From assembly GCF_003207855.1 (NCBI RefSeq), contig NZ_NKTZ01000007.1:62001-126000 (forward strand): 64,000 nucleotides of DNA, in the 5' to 3' direction. Numbering within the stretch: position 1 is the first letter of the stretch; each line of letters opens with the position of its first letter. Positions 16,838-26,241 of this stretch are shown here, piece by piece. The position numbers and the translations under genes are program-made. The notes under the pieces are model-generated. The model saw only the letters and a program-made list of their open reading frames with translations. It searched no databases and was not told where the DNA came from. Source of the DNA: Komagataeibacter rhaeticus (GTDB lineage Bacteria > Pseudomonadota > Alphaproteobacteria > Acetobacterales > Acetobacteraceae).

Positions 16838-18984
16838 CCCCCGGGCCGGGCCGCCGCCACCAGCGCGGCAATGCCCGGGGTTACGGCCTGCAGCAGGTCA
16901 CCCGCGGGCTGGGGCATGGTCCTGACGGCCAGAATGGACTGGCTGGCCGCAAACTGGGCCCGGGCCGTGGCCAGCACATCGCGCGCACGGGGCTGCCAGC
17001 CGGTATGCGCATTCTCCAGCGCATCCAGCCCCGCCTGCGCCAGTTGCGCCAGCAGGGCCGATGCGGGCAGGGCTTCATCAAGGGCCGTATCAACCCGCGC
17101 GGCCTGCCGCAGCCGTCCGTCGTTGTCACGCCACAGCTCCAGCCGGACACGCAGGGTGGCGGCCAGATCACGCCGCCCGGCCAGATAGGCCCGCACGTCG
17201 CGCATGAATGCGGCTGCCGCAAAACTGTCAGGCGTTGCGATGTCAGCCACCCGGTCAAGTGGCTGCGGGGCCTCGGTGGGGGGAATACGGCCCGGACCAA
17301 AAACGTGGTTAAGGGCGTAATTGCGCACGGGGCTTACGACTGAAAGCAGGGTTGCAAGGGGGGCCGTACCGTGCGGCGCAAGGCGGTCCATCATGCGCTG
17401 TCGGTCCAGCGTGGCATGGTTGCCCAGTTTTTCCAGTTCCGCCTGCACCACGGGCAGGCGCATGGCCAGACTGTCCGCATCCGGCACGGATGCCGGTGAC
17501 CAGAACCGCTCCGCCAGGGCTGCGCTACGCGGCCACAGGCGGGAATCCAGCATATCCTCCGTCACGATTTCGGTCCACAGCGCGGCTTCGGCGCCCATTA
17601 CGCGCCGGTCCTGTGCCGGGGTCATGCGGGCCGTGGGGTCAAGCGCGAAGGCATCAAGAAAGGACGCATGCGCCTGCGCCACCTGATCTGGCGGCAGGCC
17701 ATTGCCCTGCGGGTCCAGCGGATCGACGCGGTAGTACTCCTGCGCGGGCAGCAGCAGGTCGAGATAATACCCCGCCGAAACCACAACCGGATGCCCCGCC
17801 GCCGTGGCCTGCGCCGTATAGCGTGACCCCCGCCACGGCTCGATCACGATGGAGGCGGGCACCGGGGCCTGGATCAGTTCATCCCACCCCATCATGACCT
17901 TGCCCGCCTGCGCCAGCATGGCCTGTATGCGCTGCGTGAAGGCCGCCTGGAGTGCTGGCGCGTCGGCATAGCCATGCTGCTTCATGAAAGCGCTGATCTT
18001 CGGGTTGGCGGTCCATTCATCGGGCCGGACTTCATCCCCGCCTACATGGAAATAGGCATCGGGGAACAGCCCCGCCATTTCATGGTACAACTGCGCCAGG
18101 AAAACATAGGTCTGCGGGTTGGAAGGATCGAGTGCGGCGCGCACCACCCGTCTGGGGTCCATGGGGCTGGTAACGGGCTGGGCGGCATACTGGGGGTAGG
18201 CGCGCAGCAGGGCATAGCTGTGGCCCGGCGCATCAAACTCCGGCACGATGCGGATACCCCGATCGGCCGCGTATCCGACCAGCGCACGGACCTGCTGCCG
18301 GGTATAATACCCGCCTGCCCCCGCAACCTGCTGCAGGCGGGGGAACAGCCTGCTTTCCACCCGGAAGCCCTGCCCATCGGACAGATGCAGGTGCAGGACG
18401 TTGAGCTTGGTCAGCTCCATCATGTCCATCTGCCGCTCCAGCGCCGTGACCGACATGAAATGGCGGCTGACATCAACCAGCAGCCCCCGCCATGCAAAAC
18501 GCGGGCTGTCATCCACAACGGCACCCGACAGCACGGCCCCGGTGTCACGCGGCTCCACCAGTTGCAGCAGCGTGCTCAGGCCACGCAGCACGCCCGCCGG
18601 ACCATCCGCCACCAGGGTTACGCCCTGCGGCCCCGTGCGCAACTGATAGTGCTCGCGCATGTGGATGGTAAGCCAGTCCGGGTCGGGGCTGCGGCAGGTA
18701 ATGCGCAGGATCAGTCCCGGCCTGCCATCCGGCACGGCATTCCAGCCGGACAGTGCCGTCAGCCGTGCGGCAAAACGCACCACCGCCCTGTCCAGTACGG
18801 TCGGGTGGGCGCCCTGCCATTCCACTTTCATGCCGCCGGTCAGGGCCAGCGTGCCGCCCCGCTGGTGATAGTCCATGGGCTGCGGCATGAGCACGGGTGC
18901 CGCGCGTCCCCGCCCCATTGCGGCAAACACCCCCATCGCCAGCAGCAGTGGCAGGCGGGACCGGATGCAGCGGGCACGAAACAT
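16834..18984 (-). CDS. Secreted beta-N-acetylhexosaminidase (GH20)
   Basis: Exo-acting hydrolase removing terminal GlcNAc/GalNAc. The product of about 716 residues has a signal peptide starting MFRARCIRSRLPLLLAMGVF, an N-terminal GH20b-like domain, and a catalytic barrel with DVSRHFMS, LNVLHLHLSDGQGFR and the catalytic Asp-Glu pair in FHVGGDEVRPDEW. The frame opens 13 codons earlier, but MFRARC has a GGAAAAGAG ribosome site and gives a proper signal. It is transcribed after a FucP-family sugar importer, suggesting release and uptake of amino sugars. Confidence 0.9.
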   Translation of the reverse strand: MFRARCIRSRLPLLLAMGVFAAMGRGRAAPVLMPQPMDYHQRGGTLALTGGMKVEWQGAHPTVLDRAVVRFAARLTALSGWNAVPDGRPGLILRITCRSPDPDWLTIHMREHYQLRTGPQGVTLVADGPAGVLRGLSTLLQLVEPRDTGAVLSGAVVDDSPRFAWRGLLVDVSRHFMSVTALERQMDMMELTKLNVLHLHLSDGQGFRVESRLFPRLQQVAGAGGYYTRQQVRALVGYAADRGIRIVPEFDAPGHSYALLRAYPQYAAQPVTSPMDPRRVVRAALDPSNPQTYVFLAQLYHEMAGLFPDAYFHVGGDEVRPDEWTANPKISAFMKQHGYADAPALQAAFTQRIQAMLAQAGKVMMGWDELIQAPVPASIVIEPWRGSRYTAQATAAGHPVVVSAGYYLDLLLPAQEYYRVDPLDPQGNGLPPDQVAQAHASFLDAFALDPTARMTPAQDRRVMGAEAALWTEIVTEDMLDSRLWPRSAALAERFWSPASVPDADSLAMRLPVVQAELEKLGNHATLDRQRMMDRLAPHGTAPLATLLSVVSPVRNYALNHVFGPGRIPPTEAPQPLDRVADIATPDSFAAAAFMRDVRAYLAGRRDLAATLRVRLELWRDNDGRLRQAARVDTALDEALPASALLAQLAQAGLDALENAHTGWQPRARDVLATARAQFAASQSILAVRTMPQPAGDLLQAVTPGIAALVAAARPGG

Positions 18985-19032
18985 GGGCGTACTCTTTTCC
19001 ACGATCAGATGAACAGGGGCCATGCTGCCCCA

Positions 19033-20322
19033 TTACGCCCCGCTTCCCAACCCTTTCGTCACCGGATGCGCCGCCCACGCGGACAGAACGAGCGCATACA
19101 GCCCGATCAGCAGGTAGGAGCCGGTCATAAGCCCGATAAACGCCACCTTCATCCCCACGGGACCGATCAGCAGCGCAAAGACCTGCGGCATGACCGCCCC
19201 GCCGGAAAAGGCCATGACCAGCAGGGCCGCTGCCCGGTCCTGCCTGTCCCCCGCCGCGTGCAGCACCAGCGGGAACACGATGGGCATCATCATGGCATTG
19301 GCCAGCCCGAGCAGGGCGATACACGCAACCGACCCCGCGCCCTGCAGGCAGGCCGCCACAAGGCACAGCACGATGCCCAGCGCCGCGCTCCCTGCCAGAT
19401 AACGCACCGCACCGCACCGCGCCGGCACGACCAGCGTGCCCACCCCGTAACCCGCCAGCATGGCCCCAAGGGTAAGGGATGTCAGGAACCGCACGCTTCC
19501 CAGCGAAAGCCCCATTCCGCGCCCATACAGGCCAATGCCATCCCCCGCCATGACTTCCACACCCACATAGACAAACACGATACCCACCCCCACCCATGCC
19601 CGCACGGGCATGCGGCGCATGGCCGCCGGCATACGTGGCGCGGGCAGGCACAGGGCGGGCAGCCCCGCATGACGCAGCCCCACGGCGGCCAGCAGCAGCA
19701 CCAGCGCCAGACCACGATAGGGCACCACCACGGCCCGGGCGAACGCCGCCAGCACCCCCGCGCGCTGCCCGCCGTCCACCGCCGCAGCCAGTCGGGCCAC
19801 CACGCCGCCGATATCTGGCATGACAAGGAGTGAAAATACAACAGGTGCGATAATACCAGATACCTTATTGGCAATCCCCATGATTGCAATACGCCCCGCC
19901 GCCCGGCCCGGCGCGCCCAGCAACGTGACATACGGGTTGACCGTAACCTGCAGCAGCGTCAGCCCCGCCCCCAGTACGGACAGGCCACCCAGCGCGCCCG
20001 GATACCACAACCGCCCCACACATTCGCCAAACAGCAGCGTCCCGCCCGCCATGATGGCCAGCGCCAGGCTGATCCCGCCACGCAGGCCCGTCCACCGCGC
20101 CACCGCCATGGCGGGAAAGGCACAGACCAGATAGGACAGATAGAAACACAGCGGCACCAGAAACGCGCCCACCGGCCCCAGCCCGAAGGCGACCTGTACG
20201 AACGTGATCAGCGGGCCGTTGAGCCATGTCACGAACCCGATCACGAAAAACAGCCCGCCCATGACCATAAGCGGCCGCCTGCCATATGTTCCCTGCCCCA
20301 CCGATGCCTGATCCCCGCCCAC
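19033..20322 (-). CDS. FucP-family sugar MFS transporter
   Basis: Sugar:proton symporter of the fucose/glucose-galactose/GlcNAc branch. Diagnostic stretches are FFVIGFVTWLNGPLITFVQ near the N-terminus and LQVTVNPYVTLLGAPGRAAG in the middle. It has 429 residues and about 12 membrane segments. The start is GTG with a strong AGGAGG six to seven bases upstream. Co-transcribed with the GH20 hexosaminidase ten bases downstream, so GlcNAc or a GlcNAc-containing sugar is the best substrate guess. No nagA/nagB is in view. Confidence 0.85.
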   Translation of the reverse strand: MGGDQASVGQGTYGRRPLMVMGGLFFVIGFVTWLNGPLITFVQVAFGLGPVGAFLVPLCFYLSYLVCAFPAMAVARWTGLRGGISLALAIMAGGTLLFGECVGRLWYPGALGGLSVLGAGLTLLQVTVNPYVTLLGAPGRAAGRIAIMGIANKVSGIIAPVVFSLLVMPDIGGVVARLAAAVDGGQRAGVLAAFARAVVVPYRGLALVLLLAAVGLRHAGLPALCLPAPRMPAAMRRMPVRAWVGVGIVFVYVGVEVMAGDGIGLYGRGMGLSLGSVRFLTSLTLGAMLAGYGVGTLVVPARCGAVRYLAGSAALGIVLCLVAACLQGAGSVACIALLGLANAMMMPIVFPLVLHAAGDRQDRAAALLVMAFSGGAVMPQVFALLIGPVGMKVAFIGLMTGSYLLIGLYALVLSAWAAHPVTKGLGSGA

Positions 20323-20477
20323 AGCAGCCTCCTGTCGTTCCCACGCGCCCCCGCACGACGCCGGTTATGACGATATCGTAACATGCGGCCCCGAAACCTG
20401 TCCCACCCGCCGGTTCCGTAACGGGGGCCGGGCTGCTATGGCTTGGGCGCCCCATCAACAGGACAGGCTGGCCCGCG
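20323..20477. promoter_or_regulatory. Divergent intergenic region, sugar transporter / MocR regulator
   Basis: The 155-base region serves two divergent genes. It contains a perfect ACGATATCGT palindrome near 20370 within GTTATGACGATATCGTAAC, a possible operator for either side. No confident promoter hexamers were seen. Confidence 0.35.
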
Positions 20478-21839
20478 ATGCGCCTGCGCTCCCCATGGAC
20501 CCCCCATCTGCCCGCCGGTGACACGCCAGCCGCCGAACGTCTGGCCGATGCACTGGCGGGTGACATACTGGGGGCCAGACTGAACGCGGGCGACCGCCTG
20601 CCCGCCCATCGGGACCTTGCGTGGCGGCTGGGCATCGGGATCGGCAGCGTCACCCGCGCCTATGGCATGCTGGAACGCCGGGGGCTGGTGCGCAGCGTGC
20701 GCGGGCGGGGCACCTTCGTGGCGTCGCATCCCGGCGGCAATGGCTGCGTGATCGACCTGTCCGCCAACATGCCGCCCCCCATGTTCGGTGACCGCGCGCT
20801 GGCACGCACGCTTTCACGGCTGGCCCGCACGGTGGACCCGGCGCTGTTCAACGTCTATCCCCCCGTTGCCGGGCATATCGAACACCGCCGCATCATGAGC
20901 CACTGGCTGGCGGAACTGGGGGTGGATATCGCCCCCGACGGGCTGCTGCTGGCCAGCGGGGCACAGCAGGCGCTTGGCGTGGCGCTGGCGGCAAGCCGGC
21001 AGGTGGCCCGCACGGTCCTGACCGAGGACCTGACCTATCCCGGCATGCTTTCCCTGCTCCGCCAGGCGGGGCTGCCCCCGCAGGGGCTGGCAATGGATGC
21101 ATGTGGCGTGCTGCCCACGGCGCTTGAACACGCATTGCGCCGCAACGGCCACGGGCAGTGCGTGCTGTATGTCACGCCCACCATGCACAACCCCACCACC
21201 GCCACCATGGACCTTGCCCGCAGGCAGGACGTGGTGCGCCTGTGCCGCGCGCATGATGCCCTGATCATTGAGGACGATGTCTATCACTGCGTGGCCGATG
21301 ACACGCTGCCCGCACTGGTTACGCTGGCACCGGAACGGACCTTTCATGTCAGCAGCCTGTCCAAGACACTCAGCCCCGGCCTGCGGATTGGCACGCTTGC
21401 CCCCCCGGCCCCGTTCATGGCGGCGGCGTGTGAGGCGCTGCTCAACTCATCGCTCATGATCGCACCGCTATCCTATGCCCTGATGGCGCAGTGGATGCTC
21501 GATGGCACGGCCGTCTCCGTGCGCCGCGCCCTGCGCACGGAAGCCCGGCGGCGCAGGGAACTGGTCCTGCACAGGCTTGGCCCCTATGTCACCCCGCCGC
21601 GCCATGATGCCTTTCATGCCTGGATGCCCATGCCGCAGGAACAGGCCCTGCGCCTTGAGGCGGAAGCCGCACGCCATAACGTGAAAGTGACACCGCTGGC
21701 CCCCTTCATGACCAGCCAGCACCCAAGCGGCCATGCGGGCATCCGCCTGTGCCTTGGCCCGGCCCCCCTGCCGGACCTGACGGAAGCCCTGTGCCGCCTG
21801 CGTGCGTTATGCGGTGAGCAGGGCAAAAGTGTCACGTGA
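20478..21839 (+). CDS. MocR-family regulator (GntR HTH + aminotransferase-like domain)
   Basis: PLP-binding transcription factor of the MocR/GabR/PdxR class. The N-terminal winged helix (about residues 15-85) shows LPAHRDLAWRLGIGIGSVTR and GLVRSVRGRGTFVA. The rest is a type I aminotransferase fold with IIEDDVYH and the PLP-binding Lys296 in SLSKTLSPGLRIG. At 453 residues it has normal length. Its stop codon lies inside a 20-bp perfect palindrome that, with a third half-site, probably is the operator of the operon beginning 75 bases downstream. Effector unknown. Confidence 0.92.
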   Translation: MRLRSPWTPHLPAGDTPAAERLADALAGDILGARLNAGDRLPAHRDLAWRLGIGIGSVTRAYGMLERRGLVRSVRGRGTFVASHPGGNGCVIDLSANMPPPMFGDRALARTLSRLARTVDPALFNVYPPVAGHIEHRRIMSHWLAELGVDIAPDGLLLASGAQQALGVALAASRQVARTVLTEDLTYPGMLSLLRQAGLPPQGLAMDACGVLPTALEHALRRNGHGQCVLYVTPTMHNPTTATMDLARRQDVVRLCRAHDALIIEDDVYHCVADDTLPALVTLAPERTFHVSSLSKTLSPGLRIGTLAPPAPFMAAACEALLNSSLMIAPLSYALMAQWMLDGTAVSVRRALRTEARRRRELVLHRLGPYVTPPRHDAFHAWMPMPQEQALRLEAEAARHNVKVTPLAPFMTSQHPSGHAGIRLCLGPAPLPDLTEALCRLRALCGEQGKSVT

Positions 21840-21867
21840 CACTTTACCGATGGAAGAAAAGTGTCAC
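21826..21867 (+). promoter_or_regulatory. Palindromic operator with a third half-site
   Basis: AAAGTGTCAC followed directly by GTGACACTTT forms a perfect 20-bp palindrome at 21826-21845. The half-site AAAGTGTCAC recurs in direct orientation at 21858-21867, 32 bases (about three helical turns) from the first. MocR regulators such as GabR and PdxR are known to bind direct repeats a few turns apart, so this is a good candidate site for the adjacent MocR protein controlling the ABM/MFS/Tm-1/PEP-hydrolase operon. Confidence 0.75.
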
Positions 21868-21914
21868 ACCCGCCTATCATCGTTCCATAGTCACAGCATC
21901 CGGTAGATACACCC

Positions 21915-22211
21915 ATGACGGATCAGCCCATTACGGTCATCGCCACCCTGCGCGTGCGCCCCGGACACGAACGGGCGGCGCTGGACGCCATCCGCCACTG
22001 TGTTGCGGCATCACGGCAGGAGGCAACCAATCTTTCCTATCAGTGCCACCGTGACATCAGGGATGGGGACGTGTTCGTATTCGTCGAACGCTGGGCCAGC
22101 CCCGAAGCCCTGGCGGTGCATGAAACCACACCGCATTTCCGCGCCATGGCGGATGTGTTCAAAACCGCGCTGGCCGAACCGCTGCATGTCCGCATCACCC
22201 GTGAAATCTGA
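21915..22211 (+). CDS. ABM-domain (antibiotic biosynthesis monooxygenase-like) protein
   Basis: The 98-residue protein has the ferredoxin-like ABM fold pattern: TVIATLRVRPGHE, a helix, SYQCHRDIRDGDVFVFVERW and HETTPHFRAMAD. The family includes quinone-forming monooxygenases and heme-degrading or signalling members, so the exact reaction is open. It is the first gene of the putative MocR-controlled operon and overlaps the next gene by 11 bases. Confidence 0.85.
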   Translation: MTDQPITVIATLRVRPGHERAALDAIRHCVAASRQEATNLSYQCHRDIRDGDVFVFVERWASPEALAVHETTPHFRAMADVFKTALAEPLHVRITREI

Positions 22212-23376
22212 CCCGGCGCCGCGGCTGCTGGTCCGTCTGGCCGCTGCCCTGTTCCTGTCCTACATGGCGGTGGCGCTGCCGCTGGCGGCCCTGCCGGTCT
22301 CGATCCTGCACTGGCCGGGCTATGGCAACGGGCTGGCGGGGCTGGCGGTGGGGATTGCGTTCTTCTCCACCATCCTCAGCCGCAACCATGCCGGCGCCTA
22401 TGCCGACATGAAGGGCGGGCGGCCGTGCATGCGCGCGGGTCTTGCGCTGTATGTCACGGCCAGCATGATCTGTGTACTGGCCGGATTGTCCGCACTGCCC
22501 TTTACCATCCGTTACGCCATACTGATCACGGGCCGCCTGCTGCTGGGTGTCGGTGAAAGCCTGACCATTGTGGGCATGCTGGGCTGGGGCATCGGGCTTA
22601 TGGGGCACGAACGCGCGGGCCGCGTGCTGGCCTGGACGGGGGCGGCCATGTACGGCGCCTTTGCCGCCGGTGGCCCGATCGGGCTGGCGCTGTATGAACA
22701 CGGTGGCATCGCAACCCTTATGGCGGTATCGGCCCTGCTGCCGCTGGCAGGGCTTGCCCTGGTGCATGGCGTGCCCGCCACCACACCACATGCCGGGGCA
22801 AGGCCACCGTTCTGGCGCATACTGGGCACCATTCGCTGGCAGGGCATGGCGGTTGCCCTGCAGGGGGTAGGATTTGCGGCACTGGGCGCGTTCCTGCCGC
22901 TGCGTTTCATCCATGCGCACTGGTCCCATGCCGGGCTGGGACTGACCTGCTTCGGGGTGGCGTTCGTGGCCGGACGGGTTGCCTGCGGGCACCTGCCCGA
23001 CCGCATTGGCGGGCTGAAGGTGGCGCTGTTCTCGCTCATGATCGAGGCGGCAGGGCAATACCTGCTCTGGTGCGCGCCTTCCCCGCTGCTGGCCTTTACG
23101 GGTGCGGTCCTGACCGGGGCGGGGTGTTCCATGGTCTATCCCTCGCTTGGGGTGGAGGTGGTGCGCCTGGTGCCGCCGCACATGCGCGGCACGGCACTGG
23201 GCGGTTTCGCCGCCTTTCAGGATCTGGCCTATGGCGCGACCGGCCCGCTGGCGGGGCTGCTGGCGGACCGCTTCGGGTATGACATCGTATTCCTGCTGGG
23301 CGGCCTGTGCGCCACCGGGGCCGTCACCATCGTCCTGGCGCTGCTGAACGCCCCCGTGGCGGAGGGTACGCGGTGA
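22201..23376 (+). CDS. MFS transporter
   Basis: Inner-membrane major facilitator of about 391 residues with 12 predicted segments, resembling the YfcJ/YhhS drug/sugar efflux group. Loop 2-3 reads SRNHAGAYADMKGGRP, a variant of the MFS signature, and ARVACGHLPDRIGG-like sequence (VAGRVACGHLPDRIGG) recurs in the second half. The GTG at 22201 overlaps the ABM gene end and is chosen over upstream starts that would lie deep in that gene. The stop overlaps the next GTG start. It probably moves the substrate or product of this operon. Confidence 0.82.
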   Translation: MKSDPAPRLLVRLAAALFLSYMAVALPLAALPVSILHWPGYGNGLAGLAVGIAFFSTILSRNHAGAYADMKGGRPCMRAGLALYVTASMICVLAGLSALPFTIRYAILITGRLLLGVGESLTIVGMLGWGIGLMGHERAGRVLAWTGAAMYGAFAAGGPIGLALYEHGGIATLMAVSALLPLAGLALVHGVPATTPHAGARPPFWRILGTIRWQGMAVALQGVGFAALGAFLPLRFIHAHWSHAGLGLTCFGVAFVAGRVACGHLPDRIGGLKVALFSLMIEAAGQYLLWCAPSPLLAFTGAVLTGAGCSMVYPSLGVEVVRLVPPHMRGTALGGFAAFQDLAYGATGPLAGLLADRFGYDIVFLLGGLCATGAVTIVLALLNAPVAEGTR

Positions 23377-24605
23377 CGGCAGGCTGCGTGTACGTTCTGG
23401 GCACCTGCGACACCAAGCTGCCCGAACTGACCTATATCCGCCAGATCCTGCATGACAGCGGGGTGGACGCACGGATCGTGGATGTCAGCACCCGCGGCCA
23501 CGCGGGCCATGCCGATATCAGCGCCCGCACGGTGGCCGGTTTCCACCCGCAGGGGGCAGGCCACGTATTTGGTGATGACAGGGGCCGTTCCATCGCCGCC
23601 ATGGCGGAAGCACTGCGCTGCTACCTGACCACGCGGGAGGATAGGCTGGGCGTGATCGCCATTGGTGGTTCAGGCGGCACGGCGCTGGTGGCCCCGGCGC
23701 TGCAGGCGTTGCCGCTGGGGCTACCCAAGCTGGTCGTCTCCACCGTGGCCTCGGGCAATACCGCGCCTTATGTGGGTGGGGCGGATATTGCCATGCTGTA
23801 TTCCGTAACGGACATGGAGGGGCTGAACCGCCTCTCCCGCATCATCCTGTGCAATGCCGCCCATGCCATGGCGGGCATGGTGCGCACACCCTGCCAGCCT
23901 GTGGCCGACCCGCGCCCGGCCATCGGGCTGACCATGTTCGGGGTCACCACGCCATGCGTGAACCATGTGCTCCGGCACCTGTCCGCCCGCTTTGACTGCC
24001 TGGTATTCCATGCCACGGGCACGGGAGGCCAGGCCATGGAACGGCTGGCGGACGCGGGCATGATACGCGGCTTTGTCGATACCACCCTGACCGAGTTCTG
24101 TGACCGGGTGGCAGGCGGCATATTCCCGTGTGACAGTGACCGGCTTGGTGCCGTGATCCGCACCCGCCTTCCCTATGTGGGCAGTTGCGGCGGGCTGGAC
24201 ATGGTCAATTTCGGCGCGCGCGCCACGGTGCCCGCGCAGTACCGGAACCGCGTTCTTGTCGAACACAACCCCCAGATCACCCTCATGCGCACCAACCCAG
24301 CGGAATGCCGGGCCATGGGCCACATGATCGGCCATCAACTGAACCGGTGCGAAGGCGAGGTCCGTTTTCTCTACCCCGAGGGCGGGTTCTCCCTGCTTGA
24401 CCAGCCGGGCGCGCCTTTTCATGACCCGGCGGCGGATGAAGCCTTTTACGCGGCCCTGGCCGAAACACTGGAACAGACCCCCCGACGCCGCCTGATCCGC
24501 CTGCCCCATGCGATCAACGACCCGGCTTTCGCCGCCGCGCTGGCGCATGAATTTTCACGCCTATTCACGGAGAATACAGACAATGCCCCGCATCCCACGC
24601 AGTGA
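23373..24605 (+). CDS. UPF0261 / Tm-1-like ATP-binding domain protein
   Basis: The 410-residue protein matches the UPF0261 family, homologous to the N-terminal half of the tomato antiviral protein Tm-1. Visible signatures are [13 protein letters not shown] at the start, [32 protein letters not shown] and [13 protein letters not shown]. The start is GTG in a GTGA overlap with the MFS gene. It overlaps the following gene by 23 bases, and that gene matches the C-terminal half of Tm-1, so the two products likely form one functional unit. Biochemical activity is not established. Confidence 0.88.
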   Translation: MTAGCVYVLGTCDTKLPELTYIRQILHDSGVDARIVDVSTRGHAGHADISARTVAGFHPQGAGHVFGDDRGRSIAAMAEALRCYLTTREDRLGVIAIGGSGGTALVAPALQALPLGLPKLVVSTVASGNTAPYVGGADIAMLYSVTDMEGLNRLSRIILCNAAHAMAGMVRTPCQPVADPRPAIGLTMFGVTTPCVNHVLRHLSARFDCLVFHATGTGGQAMERLADAGMIRGFVDTTLTEFCDRVAGGIFPCDSDRLGAVIRTRLPYVGSCGGLDMVNFGARATVPAQYRNRVLVEHNPQITLMRTNPAECRAMGHMIGHQLNRCEGEVRFLYPEGGFSLLDQPGAPFHDPAADEAFYAALAETLEQTPRRRLIRLPHAINDPAFAAALAHEFSRLFTENTDNAPHPTQ

Positions 24606-25413
24606 GATCCTTGCCAGGTTCCGCACCCTGATCGCTGAACGCAAACCCATCGTGGGCGGTGGCGCGGGCACCGGCCTGTCCGCCAAATGCGAGGCGGCGG
24701 GCGGCATCGACCTGATCGTGATCTATAATTCCGGTCGCTACCGCATGGCCGGGCGTGGTTCGCTGGCGGGCCTTCTGGCCTATGGCAACGCCAACCAGAT
24801 TGTCATGGACATGGCGCGCGAAGTCCTGCCCGTGGTGCCGCATATTCCGGTCATGGCCGGTGTAAACGGTACGGACCCGTTCGTGGATTTTGACGTGTTT
24901 CTGGACGACGTGAAGCGCGTGGGCTTTTCGGGCATCCAGAACTTCCCGACCGTAGGGCTGATTGACGGCACCTTCCGCAAGAACCTGGAAGAAACCGGCA
25001 TGAGCTACAGCATGGAAGTGGATGTGGTGGCCCGCGCATGCCGCAAGGACCTGCTGACCACGCCCTACGTGTTCAACGAAGCCGAGGCGGTGGACATGGC
25101 CAAGGCGGGTGCCGATGTGCTGGTGGCGCATATGGGCCTGACCACCGGCGGCGCCATCGGTGCGGAAACCGCGTTCACGCTGGAGGATTCGATTGCCCGC
25201 ATCAACCAGATTACCGAAGCCGCGCGTGGCGTGCGCTCCGACATCATCGTGCTGTGCCATGGCGGCCCGATCGCCATGCCGGCGGATGCGCAGAAAGTGC
25301 TCTCGGCCTGCCCGGACTGCCACGGGTTCTATGGGGCGTCCAGCATGGAACGCCTGCCGGTCGAGGTTGCGCTGACCGAACAGACGCGCAACTTCAAGGC
25401 CATGACACGCTGA
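24583..25413 (+). CDS. Phosphoenolpyruvate hydrolase-like TIM-barrel protein
   Basis: The 276-residue TIM-barrel protein of the PEP-hydrolase-like family corresponds to the C-terminal half of plant/fungal Tm-1-type proteins. Signatures: [63 protein letters not shown] and [12 protein letters not shown]. The start at [10 protein letters not shown] gives normal family length. It is the last gene of the MocR-linked operon, followed by a composite hairpin repeat. The reaction is inferred only from family naming. Confidence 0.88.
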   Translation: MPRIPRSEILARFRTLIAERKPIVGGGAGTGLSAKCEAAGGIDLIVIYNSGRYRMAGRGSLAGLLAYGNANQIVMDMAREVLPVVPHIPVMAGVNGTDPFVDFDVFLDDVKRVGFSGIQNFPTVGLIDGTFRKNLEETGMSYSMEVDVVARACRKDLLTTPYVFNEAEAVDMAKAGADVLVAHMGLTTGGAIGAETAFTLEDSIARINQITEAARGVRSDIIVLCHGGPIAMPADAQKVLSACPDCHGFYGASSMERLPVEVALTEQTRNFKAMTR

Positions 25414-25436
25414 ACATCAAGCCTGTCGGACAGAGA

Positions 25437-25517
25437 ACGTTTCCGGGAACCGCCTTTTTTCAAAAAGGCGGCGTCCTCTGAAGCTTTTTGAAAAAGCTTC
25501 ACCAAAAACCTTTATTT
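25437..25517. repeat. Composite hairpin repeat, copy in opposite orientation
   Basis: Module B (CCGCC at 25450-25454 with GGCGG at 25467-25471, T6/A5 centre) is followed by module A (GAAGCTTTTT G AAAAAGCTTC, 25480-25500) and CACCAAAAACC. This is the reverse complement order of copy 1. It fills the convergent junction of the PEP-hydrolase-like gene and dps, where a bidirectional terminator is expected. Confidence 0.85.
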
Positions 25518-25530
25518 CCTATTTAATTCT

Positions 25531-26073
25531 TTAACTATTGTGCCCAAAGGCCGGGCGGGTAGCCTCAAACAGGAACCATGTCCGGCGTTCGGTCTCGTCA
25601 ATCCAGGTTTCCAGCAGGCTGGCGGTGGCGACATCGTTGCCTTCGTCGCACACCGCATGCACCGCGCGCAGGCGGGCGGTCAGGGCCAGGTTGTCCTCAC
25701 GCAGTTCGGCCAGCATGTCCTCGGGCGTGACGTATTCCGCATCATTATCGGCCACCCTGGTCAGGCGGCTGATTTCACCCACCGAATGGAGCGTATTGCC
25801 CCCGATCTTGCGCGCGCGTTCAGCCAGCGGGTCGGTCATGGCGAAGATCTGCTCGCCCTGCTCATCCAGCAGCAGGTGGTAATCACGGAAATGCCGGCCA
25901 CTCATGTGCCAGTGGAAATTCTTGGTCTTGATGTAAAGCGCGAACACATCCGCCAGGACCGATTTCAGCCCGCCGGCTATTTCCCGCACCGCTTCGTGCT
26001 TCAGGTCCGTGGGCGTACCCAGATAGGTCCGGACATGGGCCTTGCCCGCTTCTGCCGCCGCCTTGGTTGTCAT
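25531..26073 (-). CDS. dps: Dps family ferritin-like DNA-protection protein
   Basis: Forms a dodecamer that oxidises and stores iron and shields DNA in stress. The Dps ferroxidase signature is clear: KTKNFHWHMSG, then DEQGEQIFAMTDPLAERARKI-type residues (Asp, Glu ligands). The product of about 180 residues is of normal length. GTG, ATG and ATG lie in series at the start; the ATG at 26073 has GGAG six bases upstream and is preferred. A Fur-like dyad lies about 170 bases upstream, between dps and a divergent gene. Confidence 0.93.
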   Translation of the reverse strand: MTTKAAAEAGKAHVRTYLGTPTDLKHEAVREIAGGLKSVLADVFALYIKTKNFHWHMSGRHFRDYHLLLDEQGEQIFAMTDPLAERARKIGGNTLHSVGEISRLTRVADNDAEYVTPEDMLAELREDNLALTARLRAVHAVCDEGNDVATASLLETWIDETERRTWFLFEATRPAFGHNS

Positions 26074-26241
26074 CATTGTCTCCACTGCTTGTGTTCCATC
26101 GGGGAAACAGGCGTGCCGACGTCACGATGTTTTTTCTGTCCGTGCGGCGGCCTGCATGCGCACCCATAACGCCCATCTGGCGGCAAGTTGCATGCATGGC
26201 GGCCCTGCGGTGGAGAAAGGGCGGAAAGACCATTTTTCAGT

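Noticed and set aside
17974-19833. 619-codon open frame on the plus strand
   Set aside because: Antisense to the GH20 and FucP-family genes, low-complexity His/Gln/Arg-rich, no family features.
20360-20390. ACGATATCGT palindrome as a firm operator
   Set aside because: A single 10-bp palindrome is weak evidence; listed only as a possibility in the region entry.
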